64,000 bases of DNA from Micromonospora radicis (GCF_003583405.1 NZ_QXEC01000015.1:1-64000); one strand, 5' to 3'. Shown: positions 34,490 to 44,378, numbered from the stretch's first letter. Made by a program: numbers and translations. The notes: a model not told the origin generated them from the sequence alone.

Positions 34490-35656
34490 GTGCGCCGCGA
34501 GCTGGTCGACCCGCGGCCCGACTGGGACGCCACCATCCGCGCCCAGGGACTGGTGTACGTCGACACCGAGCTGCCCGACGGCGGGGTGATGTCGTACTGG
34601 GACGAGACCGCCGCGTACGCCTTCGAGCTGGACGAGGTGCTGCGGCTGGAGGAGGCCACCGAGGAACTGCACCGGATGTCGGTGGCCGCCGCCGAGCACG
34701 TGGCGGCGCGCAACCGGTACGCCGAGTTCGGCATCCCCGGCTGGGCGGCCGAGGCGGTCGCCCGGTCCCTGCGGGAGGCCCCGCCCACCCTGTACGGCCG
34801 CTTCGATCTCTGGTACGACGGCAGTTGGCCGCCGAAGTTGCTCGAGTACAACGCCGACACCCCGACCGCGCTGGTCGAGGCGAGCATCATCCAGTGGTAC
34901 TGGCTGGAGCACACCCGGCCGGAGCTGGACCAGTGGAACAGCCTGCACGAGCGGCTCGTCGGCGCCTGGGCGAAGATCGGCGCCGACCTGCACGAGCGCC
35001 GGGTGCACGTGGTCTGGTCGAACGAGGAGGAGACCGGCGAGGACCACATGACCGCCGGCTACCTGGCCGAGACCGCTCGCCAGGCCGGGCTGGACGTCGA
35101 CCTGCTGCCGGTTCAGGAGATCGGCTGGGACGGCCGGCGGTTCGTCGACACCGCCGACCGACCGATCGCCACCTGCTTCAAGCTCTACCCGTGGGAGTGG
35201 ATGCTCGCCGAGCCGTACGGGCCGCTGGCGCTCGATCCGGGCACGCCGACCACCTGGATCGAGCCGGCGTGGAAGCTGCTGCTGTCGAACAAGGCCCTGC
35301 TGGCGGTGCTCTGGGAGCTGTATCCGGGGCACGAGTTGCTGCTGCCGGCGTACCTCGACTCGCCGCGCGGCATGCCGGAGTACGTGGCCAAGCCGCTGCT
35401 CGGCCGGGAAGGCGCCGCGGTACGCATCGTCAGCGCCGCAGGTGAGTTCACCAACCCGGGCGACTACGGCGAGGAGGGCTTCTGCTACCAGGAGTTCCGG
35501 GCGCTGCCCGAGTTCGCCGGCAACCGCCTGGTGCTGGGCAGCTGGGTGGTCGACGGCGAGTCGGCGGGTGCCGGCCTGCGGGAGAGCGCCAGTCTGATCA
35601 CCGACGGCTACGCCAGGTTCCTGCCGCACTACATCGACACGCCGCGCGCGGGATGA
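34490..35656 (+). CDS. YgiC-like ATP-grasp ligase (glutathionylspermidine synthase family)
   Basis: This 388-residue ATP-grasp protein is homologous to the synthetase domain of GspS, without the amidase domain. Visible motifs are YGRFDLWYDG, LLEYNADTPTALVEAS (the strongly conserved acceptor/Mg region), YVAKPLLGREGAAVRI and CYQEFRALP. Relatives form amide bonds between a carboxylate and an amine, but the substrates of the YgiC branch are unproven and this organism should use mycothiol, not glutathione. The GTG start is coupled to the small lipoprotein gene (TGA-G-GTG). Confidence 0.88.
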   Translation: MRRELVDPRPDWDATIRAQGLVYVDTELPDGGVMSYWDETAAYAFELDEVLRLEEATEELHRMSVAAAEHVAARNRYAEFGIPGWAAEAVARSLREAPPTLYGRFDLWYDGSWPPKLLEYNADTPTALVEASIIQWYWLEHTRPELDQWNSLHERLVGAWAKIGADLHERRVHVVWSNEEETGEDHMTAGYLAETARQAGLDVDLLPVQEIGWDGRRFVDTADRPIATCFKLYPWEWMLAEPYGPLALDPGTPTTWIEPAWKLLLSNKALLAVLWELYPGHELLLPAYLDSPRGMPEYVAKPLLGREGAAVRIVSAAGEFTNPGDYGEEGFCYQEFRALPEFAGNRLVLGSWVVDGESAGAGLRESASLITDGYARFLPHYIDTPRAG

Positions 35657-35675
35657 GTCGTCTACGGTTGGAAGG

Positions 35676-36233
35676 GTGAACTTCGACGCGTACGCCCGGA
35701 CCGGAGTTGACCTAGTCAACGCCCGTCTGGACGGCCTCGACGACCTGCGGGCCATCTTCCCCGACGAGAACGCATGGATGCGCGACGACGTCGCGGAGCG
35801 GGACCTGGCGATCTTCCGACGCGCGCAGAAACGGTTACGGGACGTCTTCGAGTACGGCACGTCCGGGCGGGATGCCCAGGCGGTGGCCGAGCTGAACTCG
35901 CTGCTGGAGGCGTTCCCGGTGCAACCGCGCATCTCCGGCCACGACTCCAGCGACTGGCACATGCACGTGACCAGTCGAGGTGCCTCGGTGAGTTCGGAGT
36001 TCCTCGCCGGTGCGGTGTGGGGGCTGTCGGTCTGGCTCTGCGAGTACGGCAGCGCCCGGTTCGGCGTCTGCGCGGACGACCGCTGCGGCAACGTCTACCT
36101 GGACACCTCGTCCAACTGCTGCCGGCGGTTCTGCTCGGAACGCTGCGCCACCCGCTCGCACGTGGCCGCGCACCGCGCCCGCAAACGGGCCGCCGTGCCG
36201 GCGCAGACCGACCCGCTCACGCCCGTGTCCTGA
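35676..36233 (+). CDS. CGNR zinc-finger protein
   Basis: This 185-residue protein has an N-terminal helical (ABATE-like) region and a C-terminal CGNR zinc finger, FGVCADDRCGNVYLDTSSNC followed by CRRFCSERCATRSHVAAHRARK. CGNR proteins are stress-linked transcriptional regulators in actinobacteria. The finger is complete and ends in a basic helix. The GTG lies eight bases after TACGGT, with GGAAGG between. It starts 19 bases after the ATP-grasp gene, so it may share that transcript. Confidence 0.85.
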   Translation: MNFDAYARTGVDLVNARLDGLDDLRAIFPDENAWMRDDVAERDLAIFRRAQKRLRDVFEYGTSGRDAQAVAELNSLLEAFPVQPRISGHDSSDWHMHVTSRGASVSSEFLAGAVWGLSVWLCEYGSARFGVCADDRCGNVYLDTSSNCCRRFCSERCATRSHVAAHRARKRAAVPAQTDPLTPVS

Positions 36234-36259
36234 TCCGTCCGGGCCGCCCGGCGCCGGGG

Positions 36260-37066
36260 TCAGGCGTCGACCGGGGACGGGGTGCTGAGGTGTTGCCGGG
36301 CGAAGGCCAGCGCCTCGCGCAGATCCGCTTCCCGGACCTGTCGACTCTTCGCGCCCCGGGTGGTCACCTCGACCGCGACCGAGCCGTCGAAGCCCCGCCC
36401 GGCCAGCGACCGCAACAGCTCCGCGCAGGGCTGCCCGCCCCGGCCGGGCACCAGGTGTTCGTCGCGCCCCTCACCGGTGCCGTCACCGAGGTGCACGTGC
36501 GCCAGGCCGGCACCCATCCGGTCCGCCATCGCCAGCGCGTCGGTGTGCGAGGCGGCGCAGTGCGACAGGTCCAGCGTGTACGAGGGGTAACCGGCCTCGG
36601 TCGGATCCCAGCCCGGCACGTACGGCACGAACTGCCGGCCGGCCATCCGCACCGGATACATGTTCTCCACCGCGAACCGTAGCCCGCCGAACTCGCCGGC
36701 CACCTTGTCCAGCCCGTCGGCGAAGTTGCGGGCGTAGTCCCGCTGCCAGGTGAACGGCGGGTGCACCACCACCGTCGGCGCCGCCAGCGTCTCGGCCAGC
36801 TCAGCGGCCCGGCGCAGCCGCTCCCACGGGTCCGGGCTCCACACCCGCTGGGTCACCAGCAGGCAGGGCGCGTGCACGGAGCGCACCGGCGTGCCGTAGT
36901 GGTCGGCCAGCCCACGCAGCGCACCGGCATCCTGACTGACGGCGTCGGTCCACACCATCACCTCGAGCCCGTCGTAGCCGAGCTCCGCGGCCAGCTGAAA
37001 CGCCGCCGCGGTCCGCTCAGGGAAGACCGAGGAACTGGACAGGAGCACCGGGACGCGGGAAGTCAC
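36260..37066 (-). CDS. sugar phosphate isomerase/epimerase-type TIM barrel
   Basis: This 268-residue xylose-isomerase-like TIM barrel (AP endonuclease family 2) has strands and metal ligands seen in [51 protein letters not shown] and HVHLGDGTG. The reaction is not defined; mycobacterial Rv0498 is the likely counterpart (from memory). The GTG at 37066 lies seven bases after TACCCT with no ribosome site, which decided the start. It is convergent with the CGNR gene. Confidence 0.83.
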   Translation of the reverse strand: MTSRVPVLLSSSSVFPERTAAAFQLAAELGYDGLEVMVWTDAVSQDAGALRGLADHYGTPVRSVHAPCLLVTQRVWSPDPWERLRRAAELAETLAAPTVVVHPPFTWQRDYARNFADGLDKVAGEFGGLRFAVENMYPVRMAGRQFVPYVPGWDPTEAGYPSYTLDLSHCAASHTDALAMADRMGAGLAHVHLGDGTGEGRDEHLVPGRGGQPCAELLRSLAGRGFDGSVAVEVTTRGAKSRQVREADLREALAFARQHLSTPSPVDA

Positions 37067-37141
37067 ACCACCGAGGGTAGCCGCCGTCGATCGGGTCAGC
37101 CCGACGAGAGACGGCAAACCGGACATCGGGTACGCGGTGCG

Positions 37142-38086
37142 TCACACCGGCGCGAGTTGATCCAACCGGCTCAGGATCACGCCCTCACGCAACGCCCACG
37201 GGCAGACGTCCAGCGAGTCGACGCCGAGACGACGCATCACCGCCTCGGCGACCACGGCGCCCGCCAGCAGTTGGTGCGCCCGGCCCGCGCTCACCCCCTC
37301 CAACTCGACCAGCTGCGACGGCGGGATGTGCCGGATGAAGCCGAGCACCTGACGCAGGCCGGAACGGGTCAGTCGGCGACGGGCCCACAGGCCGGCGCCG
37401 CTGGGCGCCGCGCCGGCCAGGCGGGCGAGCGTGCGGAAGGTCTTGGAGGTGGCCACCGGACGTTCCCAGCCCACCCCGGTCATCCGCTCGACCACCGGGT
37501 CGAGCCGGCTGTCGACGTAGGCGCGCAGCTCCTCGACCAGCTGCGGTGGCGGCGGCGTACTGCTCTGCGGGTCGACGGCGAGCCGATCCCGGGTCAACCG
37601 ACCGGCACCGAGCGGCAGCGACACCGCGACGTCGGGATCCTCGTCGATGCCCGCCGCGATCTCCAGCGAGCCGCCGCCGATGTCCAGCACCAGCAGCCGC
37701 CCCGCCGACCAGCCGAACCAGCGCCGGACCGCGAGGAAGGTCATCCGCGCCTCGTCGGCGCCGGAGAGCACCGCCAGGCGTACGCCGGTGGCCGTCCGAA
37801 CCCGGGCCAGCACGTCGGCGGCGTTGGTGGCGTCGCGTACCGCGGAGGTGGCGAAGGCGAGCAGGTCGTCCACCTGCCGCTCGGTGGCCGCCGCACGTGC
37901 CCCGCGAACCGCCTCCACCAGGGCTTCCGCGCCGGCCTCGCGCAGCGCACCGTCGGGGGCGATCTGCTCGGCCAGCCGCAGTACCACCTTCTCCGAATGC
38001 GCCGGCCACGGGTGTGCGCCGCGATGGGCATCGACCACCAGCAGGTGAACCGTGTTCGAACCGACGTCGAGGACACCCAGTCGCAT
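37142..38086 (-). CDS. Ppx/GppA-family exopolyphosphatase
   Basis: This 314-residue ASKHA-fold phosphatase has [16 protein letters not shown] (phosphate-1), [25 protein letters not shown] (phosphate-2) and the catalytic Glu region in [14 protein letters not shown]. It hydrolyses polyphosphate or pppGpp; short single-domain actinobacterial forms act on polyphosphate (Rv0496-like, from memory). The ATG lies seven bases after TAGGGT, so it is probably leaderless. It is divergent from the conserved gene at 38160 with 73 bases between. Confidence 0.9.
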   Translation of the reverse strand: MRLGVLDVGSNTVHLLVVDAHRGAHPWPAHSEKVVLRLAEQIAPDGALREAGAEALVEAVRGARAAATERQVDDLLAFATSAVRDATNAADVLARVRTATGVRLAVLSGADEARMTFLAVRRWFGWSAGRLLVLDIGGGSLEIAAGIDEDPDVAVSLPLGAGRLTRDRLAVDPQSSTPPPPQLVEELRAYVDSRLDPVVERMTGVGWERPVATSKTFRTLARLAGAAPSGAGLWARRRLTRSGLRQVLGFIRHIPPSQLVELEGVSAGRAHQLLAGAVVAEAVMRRLGVDSLDVCPWALREGVILSRLDQLAPV

Positions 38087-38159
38087 GGGGAGAACCCTAG
38101 GCCAACCGGTTCGCGTCACTGACCGGTCGGGCCGGCACACCACGCGTACGCTGGGCCGG

Positions 38160-38969
38160 GTGACAGGTCAGATCGAACTTCGTGTGCTGGTGGACGACCC
38201 GGCGGACCCGCGCAGCAGGGAGGTGCCGCTGGACTTCCCACGGGAGTGGATCGAGTTCGTCGACCCGGCCGACGAGCGGCACGTGGTCCGCGCCGACCTC
38301 ACCTGGCTGTTGTCCCGGTGGACCTGCGTCTTCGGCCGGGGCTGCCACGGGATCGTCGCCGGGCGTTCCGCCGACGGCTGCTGTTCACACGGTGCCTTCT
38401 TCACCGACTCCGACGACGAGAAGCGGGTCCGGGCCGCGGTGAAGCGCCTGACCCCACAGAACTGGCAGCACTTCCGGCGGGGCTTCCGCAACTGGACCGA
38501 GAACGACACCGTGGACGGCAAGACCCCGGCGCGCCGTACCGCGACCCGGGACGCGGAGGGCCCGTGCGTCTTCCTCAACGAGGCGGACTTCCCCGGTGGC
38601 GGCGGCTGCGCCCTGCACGCCCAGGCGCTACGCGACGGGGTGCACCCGCTGGAGTACAAACCGGACGTGTGCTGGCAGTTGCCGATCCGCCGGGACCAGG
38701 ACTGGGTCAACCGGCCGGACAACACCAAGGTGCTGGTCTCCACACTGGCCGAGTTCGACCGGCGGGGCTGGGGTGCGGGCGGACACGACCTCGACTGGTG
38801 GTGCACCTCGTCCACCGACGCACACGTCGGAACCGAGCCGATGTACCTCTCGTACGCCCCGGAGCTGACCGCGCTCGTCGGCGAGGCCGCGTACGCCCAC
38901 CTGGCCGAGCTGTGCGCGACGCGACTGCGGCAGGGCCTGATCGCCCCGCACCCGGCCGATCCGCGCTGA
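38160..38969 (+). CDS. conserved actinobacterial protein, Cys-rich (YkgJ-like metal motif)
   Basis: This 269-residue cytosolic protein without signal or membrane segments has cysteines spaced through the chain in [47 protein letters not shown] and DWWCTSS, suggesting a metal or Fe-S site of the kind seen in YkgJ/DUF3109-like proteins. I do not know a function. The neighbourhood matches Rv0495c next to ppx in M. tuberculosis (from memory). The GTG is seven bases after TACGCT. Confidence 0.78.
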   Translation: MTGQIELRVLVDDPADPRSREVPLDFPREWIEFVDPADERHVVRADLTWLLSRWTCVFGRGCHGIVAGRSADGCCSHGAFFTDSDDEKRVRAAVKRLTPQNWQHFRRGFRNWTENDTVDGKTPARRTATRDAEGPCVFLNEADFPGGGGCALHAQALRDGVHPLEYKPDVCWQLPIRRDQDWVNRPDNTKVLVSTLAEFDRRGWGAGGHDLDWWCTSSTDAHVGTEPMYLSYAPELTALVGEAAYAHLAELCATRLRQGLIAPHPADPR

Positions 38970-39153
38970 CCTCCGGCCGACCCCGCTCCGACCGCCGCCG
39001 ACGCGCCGCCACCCCTTAGGTAAGCAGAGTCGTTAGGGCGCGGTCCGGGGAAGGGTGGGGTGCCAGGGAGTCACCGAGCGTGCTTCCGGGGCCGCGCACG
39101 GCGCGTCAGCCAGCGGAGCCGAGAGCTTCGGTGGGGGTCGGTGCCGGGCCCGA

Positions 39154-39858
39154 TCAGGGCTCGAACTTGTAGCCGAGGCCACGCACGGTGACGATGTGTC
39201 GCGGTGTGGAGGGTTCCGGCTCGATCTTGGACCGCAGCCGCTTGACGTGCACGTCCAGGGTCTTGGTGTCGCCCACGTAGTCGGCACCCCAGACGCGGTC
39301 GATCAGCTGCCCGCGGGTGAGCACCCGGCCCGCGTTGCGGAGCAGGAGTTCCAGCAGCTCGAACTCCTTGAGCGGCAGCTGCACCGCCCCGCCGTCGACG
39401 GTCACCACGTGCCGCTCGATGTCCATCCGGACCGGGCCGGCGGCCAGCGTCGGCATCCCCGACTCGGTCGTCTCCGGGCTCTGCCGGCGCAGCACCGCCC
39501 GGATCCGGGCCACCAGCTCACGCGGCGAGTACGGCTTGGTGACGTAGTCGTCGGCGCCGATCTCCAGGCCGACCACCTTGTCGATCTCGCTGTCCCGGGC
39601 GGTGACCATGATGATCGGTACGGGCGAGCGCTGCCGCAGCTGCCGGCACACCTCGGTGCCGGACATCTCGGGCAGCATCAGGTCGAGCAGCACGATGTCG
39701 GCGCCGCTACGGTCGAACTCGGTGAGCGCCGAGGTGCCCGTGGCGGCCACGGAAACCTCGAACCCCTCCTTGCGGAGCATGTACGACAGGGCGTCGGAGA
39801 ACGACTCCTCGTCCTCGACCACCAGTACGCGGCTCAACGGCGTTTCCTTTCCATTCAC
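39154..39858 (-). CDS. regX3: RegX3/PhoP-type response regulator
   Basis: This 234-residue OmpR-family regulator has a receiver domain with acidic pocket Glu15-Asp16, phosphorylation site Asp59 in LLDLMLP and Lys108 in YVTKPYSP, followed by a winged-helix domain (LPLKEFELLELLLRNAGRVLTRGQLIDRVWG ... RGLGYKFEP). It follows senX3 with two bases between. It probably controls phosphate-starvation genes together with the divergent phoU. An ATG start is assumed; the first nine residues are weakly conserved, so a later start is possible. Confidence 0.93.
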   Translation of the reverse strand: MNGKETPLSRVLVVEDEESFSDALSYMLRKEGFEVSVAATGTSALTEFDRSGADIVLLDLMLPEMSGTEVCRQLRQRSPVPIIMVTARDSEIDKVVGLEIGADDYVTKPYSPRELVARIRAVLRRQSPETTESGMPTLAAGPVRMDIERHVVTVDGGAVQLPLKEFELLELLLRNAGRVLTRGQLIDRVWGADYVGDTKTLDVHVKRLRSKIEPEPSTPRHIVTVRGLGYKFEP

Positions 39859-39860
39859 GG

Positions 39861-41150
39861 TCAGACCTGCCGGACCTCGGCCGGACCGGTCTCGATACCA
39901 ACCGACGGCAGTGTCGCCAGAAGGTCGTCCGGAGGACGGGTGGGCAGCCGTAGGGTGAACGTCGACCCCCCACCAAGAGTGCTCGCCACCTCCACCCGTC
40001 CGCCATGGTTGCTGGCGATGTGCTTGACGATCGCCAGCCCCAGCCCGGTGCCGCCGGTCGCCCGGGAGCGGGCCTGGTCGGCCCGGTAGAACCGCTCGAA
40101 GATCCGATCCACGTCGGTGGGGGCGATCCCGATGCCCTGGTCCGTCACGGCGATCTCGATCTGCTCGGCGGAGACACCGGCGGTGATCCGTACCGTGGTG
40201 TCCTCGCCCGAGTAGTTGATGGCGTTCTCCACCAGGTTCGCCACGGCGGTGGCCAGTTGACTGTCGCTGCCGTACACGGTCAGTCCCCGCTCGGCGTCGA
40301 CGGTGACGCTGATCCGTCGGGCCGCGGCGGCGGTCCGGGTGCGGTCGACCACCTCGGAGATCACCCAGTCCACCTCCACCGGCTCCGGGGCCGGTTGCGG
40401 CTCGGCGCCCTGCAACCGGGTCAGCTCCAGCAGTTCCTGCACCAGCCGTCCCAGCCGGGTCGACTCGTGCTGGATCCGCTCGGCGAACCGGCGGGCGGCG
40501 ACCAGGTCCTCGGCGAGCTCGGGCTGCGCCGCGCCGGCCGGCGCGGTGGCGTCGAGCAGCGCCTCGGCGAGCAGTTGCAGCGCGCCGATCGGGGTCTTCA
40601 GCTCGTGGCTGACGTTGGCCACGAAGTCACGGCGGACCCGGGCCAACCGGTGCGACTCGGTCACGTCGGCCGCCTCCACGGCGATGTAACCGCCGCCCAG
40701 CCACATGGCCCGCAGGTGCACGCCGAGCGGGTTCTCCCCGGCGTTGTCGCGGCCCCGCGGCAGGTCCAGTTCGATCTCGCGGCGCACTCCGGTACGCCGT
40801 ACCTGGCCGGCCAGGGTACGGATCAGCGGATGCGCGGTGACCGAACCGGGCTGACCACCGGTGCGCAGCAGCCCCATCGCGCGGGCCGCCGGATTGACGA
40901 GTACGGGCACGTCGTCGGGGTCGAGCACGACGACCCCTGCGCGCAGCGAGTCGATCGCCCGCCGGCCGAGCCCGGCCTGCACATCCTCGACGATCGTGTG
41001 CCTCCCCCTACCGAACCGACTACCGAACCACCCGCTCCGCCCGGAGCCGGCCGGACGACGGGCCGCCGGGACGAGCCGAGCCAGCCACAGGCCGACGACC
41101 AGTCCGGTCACCAGCGCCGCAGCCACACCCACCGTCACCGCCCACGTCAC
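39861..41150 (-). CDS. senX3: SenX3/PhoR-type sensor histidine kinase
   Basis: This 429-residue kinase has an N-terminal transmembrane helix (residues 4-27), a PAS-like domain (about 60-170), a DHp helix with His181 in DFVANVSHELKTPIGAL and a HATPase domain (NLVENAINYS, VTDQGIGIAPTD, GGTGLGLAIVKHI). Only one clear helix is seen, as in some SenX3 proteins. The GTG start lies six bases after TACGAT on the minus strand. It is divergent from phoU, and the 201-bp gap holds GTTCAC repeats. Confidence 0.93.
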   Translation of the reverse strand: MTWAVTVGVAAALVTGLVVGLWLARLVPAARRPAGSGRSGWFGSRFGRGRHTIVEDVQAGLGRRAIDSLRAGVVVLDPDDVPVLVNPAARAMGLLRTGGQPGSVTAHPLIRTLAGQVRRTGVRREIELDLPRGRDNAGENPLGVHLRAMWLGGGYIAVEAADVTESHRLARVRRDFVANVSHELKTPIGALQLLAEALLDATAPAGAAQPELAEDLVAARRFAERIQHESTRLGRLVQELLELTRLQGAEPQPAPEPVEVDWVISEVVDRTRTAAAARRISVTVDAERGLTVYGSDSQLATAVANLVENAINYSGEDTTVRITAGVSAEQIEIAVTDQGIGIAPTDVDRIFERFYRADQARSRATGGTGLGLAIVKHIASNHGGRVEVASTLGGGSTFTLRLPTRPPDDLLATLPSVGIETGPAEVRQV

Positions 41151-41222
41151 CCGGTGATCGTAGGGTCATTGTTTGTCGGGCTACCGAACAGAACAGGACG
41201 AAGCACACTCACTTCCGGGAAA

Positions 41223-41265
41223 GTTCACTTCCGTGTCCGGTGCCGTTCACCGGCGTTCACCTGCG
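41223..41265. promoter_or_regulatory. PHO-box-like GTTCAC repeats
   Basis: GTTCACTTCCG (41223), GTTCACCGGC (41245) and GTTCACCTGCG (41255) lie in one row with 22- and 10-base spacing, resembling the 11-bp direct repeats bound by PhoP in Streptomyces. They end 17 bases before a TAACTT -10 box (41282-41287) for phoU and are also upstream of senX3, so they may serve both. Confidence 0.65.
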
Positions 41266-41281
41266 AGCCGCCCGCCGGCCC

Positions 41282-41287
41282 TAACTT
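41282..41287 (+). promoter_or_regulatory. -10 box of phoU
   Basis: TAACTT fits TAnnnT, lies 64 bases before the phoU ATG and just downstream of the GTTCAC repeats, as expected for a response-regulator-activated promoter lacking a good -35. Confidence 0.5.
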
Positions 41288-41351
41288 GGGCGACGACCTG
41301 CGCAAAGCACCGCCGGCCCGGTCGCCGGCGCCAACCCCACAGGACGTGAGT

Positions 41352-42002
41352 ATGCGCGACGAGTTCCGGGCCGAACTACAGTCCGTCAGCCAGTTGCTGG
41401 TGGAGATGGCCGAGGGCGTCCGGGCTGCGCTCCGGCAGGCGACCCGGGCCCTGCTCACCGCCGACCGCCGGGCTGCCGAGCTGGTCGTCGAGCAGGACGC
41501 CGAGATCGACGGACGCTACCGGCAGGTGGAGGAGCGGGTCTGCGACCTGCTGGCCCGCCAGGCACCGGTCGCCTCCGACCTGCGCGCCATGATCACCGCC
41601 CTGCACGTCGCCGCCGACCTGGAGCGGATGGGCGACCTGGCCGACCACGTCGCCAAGACCGCGCTGCGCCGCCACCCGTCGCCCGCCGTACCGGCCGAGC
41701 TGCGGCCGGTCTTCACGGACATGGCGGGCATCGCCGACCGGATGGCCGAGAAGATCGCCGCGGTGCTGGCGCACCCGGACGCCGACCTGGCCGCCGAGCT
41801 GGACCGCGACGACGACGCGATGGACGAGCTGCACAAGGGCCTGTTCGGGGTGCTGCTCGGGGCGGACTGGCCGTACGGGGTGGAGACGGCCATCGACGCG
41901 ACCCTGCTGGGCCGCTTCTACGAGCGGTTCGCCGACCACGCGGTGAACAGCGCCGAGCACGTCGTCTACCTGATCACCGGCGAGCCGGTCAGCCCCGCCT
42001 GA
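41352..42002 (+). CDS. phoU: phosphate transport regulator PhoU
   Basis: This 216-residue all-helical protein with two PhoU repeats has the metal-binding ExxxD patterns in MITALHVAADLERMGDLADHVAK and FYERFADHAVNSAEHVVYL. PhoU restrains the phosphate sensor kinase through the Pst transporter. The ATG was chosen by the MRDEF start common to actinobacterial PhoU. It is divergent from senX3-regX3, and pst genes are not adjacent. Confidence 0.95.
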   Translation: MRDEFRAELQSVSQLLVEMAEGVRAALRQATRALLTADRRAAELVVEQDAEIDGRYRQVEERVCDLLARQAPVASDLRAMITALHVAADLERMGDLADHVAKTALRRHPSPAVPAELRPVFTDMAGIADRMAEKIAAVLAHPDADLAAELDRDDDAMDELHKGLFGVLLGADWPYGVETAIDATLLGRFYERFADHAVNSAEHVVYLITGEPVSPA

Positions 42003-42012
42003 GTCGGGCACG

Positions 42013-42056
42013 CGAAGGGCTCCTTCTCGACGGCTGCGTCGGGAAGGAGCCCTTCG
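42013..42056. terminator. bidirectional terminator hairpin
   Basis: CGAAGGGCTCCTTC pairs perfectly with GAAGGAGCCCTTCG across a 16-nt interval that has its own CGAC/GTCG pairing. It lies between the convergent phoU and gpmA genes and can serve both. Confidence 0.75.
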
Positions 42057-42074
42057 GCACCTCGGGGGCGCCGG

Positions 42075-42842
42075 TCAGCGGCCCTGGTTGGCGACCGCGG
42101 CGGCGGCGGCCTTGGCGGCCTCGGCGTCGAGGTAGGTGCCGCCCAGGGTCTGCGGACGCAGCAGCGGGTCCAGGTCGTAGCGCAGCGGAATCCCGGTGGG
42201 GATGTTGAGCTTGGCGATCGCGTCGTCGCTGATCTGGTCCAGGTGCTTCACCAACGCGCGCAGCGAGTTGCCGTGCGCCGCCACCAGCACCGTCCGGCCG
42301 GCCAGGATGTCCGGCACGATCGAGTCGTACCAGTACGGCAACATCCGCTCGACGACGTCCTTGAGGCACTCGGTACGCGGCATCAGCTCGGTCGGCAGCA
42401 ACGCGTACCGCGGGTCGCCCACCTGGGACCACTCGTCGTCGTCCGCGATCGGTGGCGGCGGGGTGTCGTACGAGCGGCGCCAGAGCATGAACTGCTCCTC
42501 GCCGTACTCGTCCAGGGTCTGCTTCTTGTTCTTGCCCTGCAAGGCGCCGTAGTGCCGCTCGTTGAGCCGCCACGACCGGCGCACCGCGATCCAGTGCCGG
42601 TCGGCGGCGCCCAGCGCCAGTTCGGCGGTACGGATGGCGCGTCGCATCACGCTGGTGTGCACCACGTCCGGCAGCAGGTTGTGCTCACGCAGCAGCTCGC
42701 CGCCGCGGCGCGCCTCGCTCTCGCCCTTCTCCGTCAGGTCCACGTCGACCCAGCCGGTGAAGAGGTTCTTGGCGTTCCAGTCACTCTCGCCGTGCCGCAG
42801 CAGGACCAGCGTCCCGACGGTGGGTCCCTCGCTAGCTGTCAT
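42075..42842 (-). CDS. gpmA: 2,3-bisphosphoglycerate-dependent phosphoglycerate mutase
   Basis: This 255-residue glycolytic enzyme interconverts 3- and 2-phosphoglycerate. The phosphohistidine lies in [20 protein letters not shown]; other family blocks are [25 protein letters not shown] and [17 protein letters not shown] with the second catalytic His. The ATG of MTASEGP was taken; an ATG three codons upstream is possible. The Ala-rich tail is lineage-specific. It is divergent from the first MFS gene. Confidence 0.96.
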   Translation of the reverse strand: MTASEGPTVGTLVLLRHGESDWNAKNLFTGWVDVDLTEKGESEARRGGELLREHNLLPDVVHTSVMRRAIRTAELALGAADRHWIAVRRSWRLNERHYGALQGKNKKQTLDEYGEEQFMLWRRSYDTPPPPIADDDEWSQVGDPRYALLPTELMPRTECLKDVVERMLPYWYDSIVPDILAGRTVLVAAHGNSLRALVKHLDQISDDAIAKLNIPTGIPLRYDLDPLLRPQTLGGTYLDAEAAKAAAAAVANQGR

Positions 42843-42949
42843 GCCGATCATCCTGCCGCAACCGGTGACCGGACGCGCGGGAAGGGTGGTGACGACCACC
42901 ACGTGGAAAACGGCGTGACCTTGGTTCCGGCGGCCAACTAGGTTGTAAG

Positions 42950-42965
42950 GATCATCTAGATCATC
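42950..42965. promoter_or_regulatory. direct repeat GATCATC in gpmA-MFS interval
   Basis: GATCATC-TA-GATCATC lies 28 bases before the first MFS gene and includes the palindrome ATCTAGAT. It is a possible operator for the transporter; no regulator gene is nearby. Confidence 0.3.
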
Positions 42966-42992
42966 AGTCATTACCGAAACGGGGGCGCCGAG

Positions 42993-44300
42993 GTGCGCGC
43001 GATGCGGGGTTGGTTCCGGGAGACCACGGGCGGCCTACCCAGAACCTTCTGGTACCTGTGGACCGGCAGCCTGATCAACCGGCTCGGCTCGTTCGTCCTC
43101 GTCTTCCTCGCCATCTACCTGACCCAGGAACGGGGCTTCTCCGCCTCCGAGGCGGGCCTGGTGCTCGGCGCCTGGGGCGTCGGCGGCGCGGTGGGCACCA
43201 CCGCCGGCGGTACGCTGACCGACCGGTGGGGTCGGCGGCCGACCCTGCTCACCTCCCACCTCGGCGCGGCGACCATGATGCTCGCCCTGGGCTTCGCCCG
43301 TGACCTGTGGACGATCGCGGCGGGTGCACTGCTGCTGGGCCTGTTCGCCGAGGCGGCCCGACCCGCGTTCGGCGCCATGATGATCGACGTCGTGCCGGAA
43401 CGGGACCGGCTGCGCGCGTTCTCGCTCAACTACTGGGCGATCAACCTCGGCTTCGCCTGCGCCGCGGTGCTGGCCGGATTCGCCGCCCAGGCCGGCTACC
43501 TGCTGCTGTTCGTGGTCAACGCGTCGACCACGGTGGTCACCGCGTTGATCATCTTCGCCAGGGTGAAGGAAACCCGGACCATCACCGTCGACACGCCCCG
43601 GGGCGGCAAGCCGACCGGCGCCCTGCGCGCCATCCTGTCCGACCGGGTCTACCTGGGATTCGTGACGCTGAACCTGCTCGGCGCACTGGTCTTCCTCCAG
43701 CACATCTCGATGCTGCCGATCGCGATGGCGGACTCCGGCCTGAGCCCCGCCACGTACGGCTCGGTGATCGCCCTCAACGGCGTGCTGATCGTCGCCGGCC
43801 AACTCTTCGTGCCCAAACTGATCCGGGGCCGCAGCCGCTCGCACGTGCTCGCCCTGGCCTCGGTGGTGATGGGGATCGGCTTCGGACTGACCGCCTTCGC
43901 AGACGTGGCCTGGTTCTTCGGCCTCACCGTGCTGATCTGGACGGTCGGCGAGATGCTCAACTCGCCGTCCAACGCCACCCTCATCGCCGAACTCTCCCCC
44001 GCCGAACTGCGCGGCCGGTACCAGGGCGTCTTCTCGCTCTCCTGGCAGTTGGCGGGGGCCGCCGCGCCGATCCTCGGCGGGCTGGTCCGGGAGCAGGCCG
44101 GCAACGCGACACTGTGGCTCGGTTGCGCGGTCATCGGCGCGGTGATGGCGGTCGGCCACCTGGTCTCCGGCCCGGCCCGGGAACGACGCGCCCTGACACT
44201 GCGTACCGCCGGGGCCACGCCCGTGGTGACGACCCAGTCGACCGCGCCACAGCCGGCCGCGCCGCAGGCCGCCGAGCCGGTGGCGACGACACCCCGGTAG
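42993..44300 (+). CDS. MFS transporter (exporter), copy 1
   Basis: This 435-residue major facilitator protein with 12 predicted helices has the motif A loop between helices 2 and 3, [15 protein letters not shown]. The N-terminus [20 protein letters not shown] and overall order closely match the next gene, so the two are paralogues from a tandem duplication. The substrate is unknown; the type resembles drug exporters. The GTG start has only weak GGGGGCGCCGAG before it. The C-terminal tail is Thr/Ala-rich and cytoplasmic. Confidence 0.88.
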   Translation: MRAMRGWFRETTGGLPRTFWYLWTGSLINRLGSFVLVFLAIYLTQERGFSASEAGLVLGAWGVGGAVGTTAGGTLTDRWGRRPTLLTSHLGAATMMLALGFARDLWTIAAGALLLGLFAEAARPAFGAMMIDVVPERDRLRAFSLNYWAINLGFACAAVLAGFAAQAGYLLLFVVNASTTVVTALIIFARVKETRTITVDTPRGGKPTGALRAILSDRVYLGFVTLNLLGALVFLQHISMLPIAMADSGLSPATYGSVIALNGVLIVAGQLFVPKLIRGRSRSHVLALASVVMGIGFGLTAFADVAWFFGLTVLIWTVGEMLNSPSNATLIAELSPAELRGRYQGVFSLSWQLAGAAAPILGGLVREQAGNATLWLGCAVIGAVMAVGHLVSGPARERRALTLRTAGATPVVTTQSTAPQPAAPQAAEPVATTPR

Positions 44301-44341
44301 ACCCCGGGGGTACGCGGTACCCCGCCCACGCCCTCCGGCAA

Positions 44342-44366
44342 GATCTGTTAGGTAACCGAACAGATC
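44342..44366. promoter_or_regulatory. inverted-repeat operator before second MFS gene
   Basis: GATCTGTT (44342-44349) and AACAGATC (44359-44366) are perfect 8-bp arms around AGGTAACCG, 12 bases before the GTG and overlapping the ribosome-site region. The position suggests repression of the second MFS gene independent of the first. Confidence 0.55.
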
Positions 44367-44378
44367 AGGGAGGTCGGG

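Noticed and set aside
39154-39858. Annotating the regulator pair strictly as Streptomyces-type PhoP/PhoR
   Set aside because: Order and position beside gpmA and ppx fit SenX3/RegX3 better, and the sensor has one visible helix. The families are close, so the symbols are tentative.
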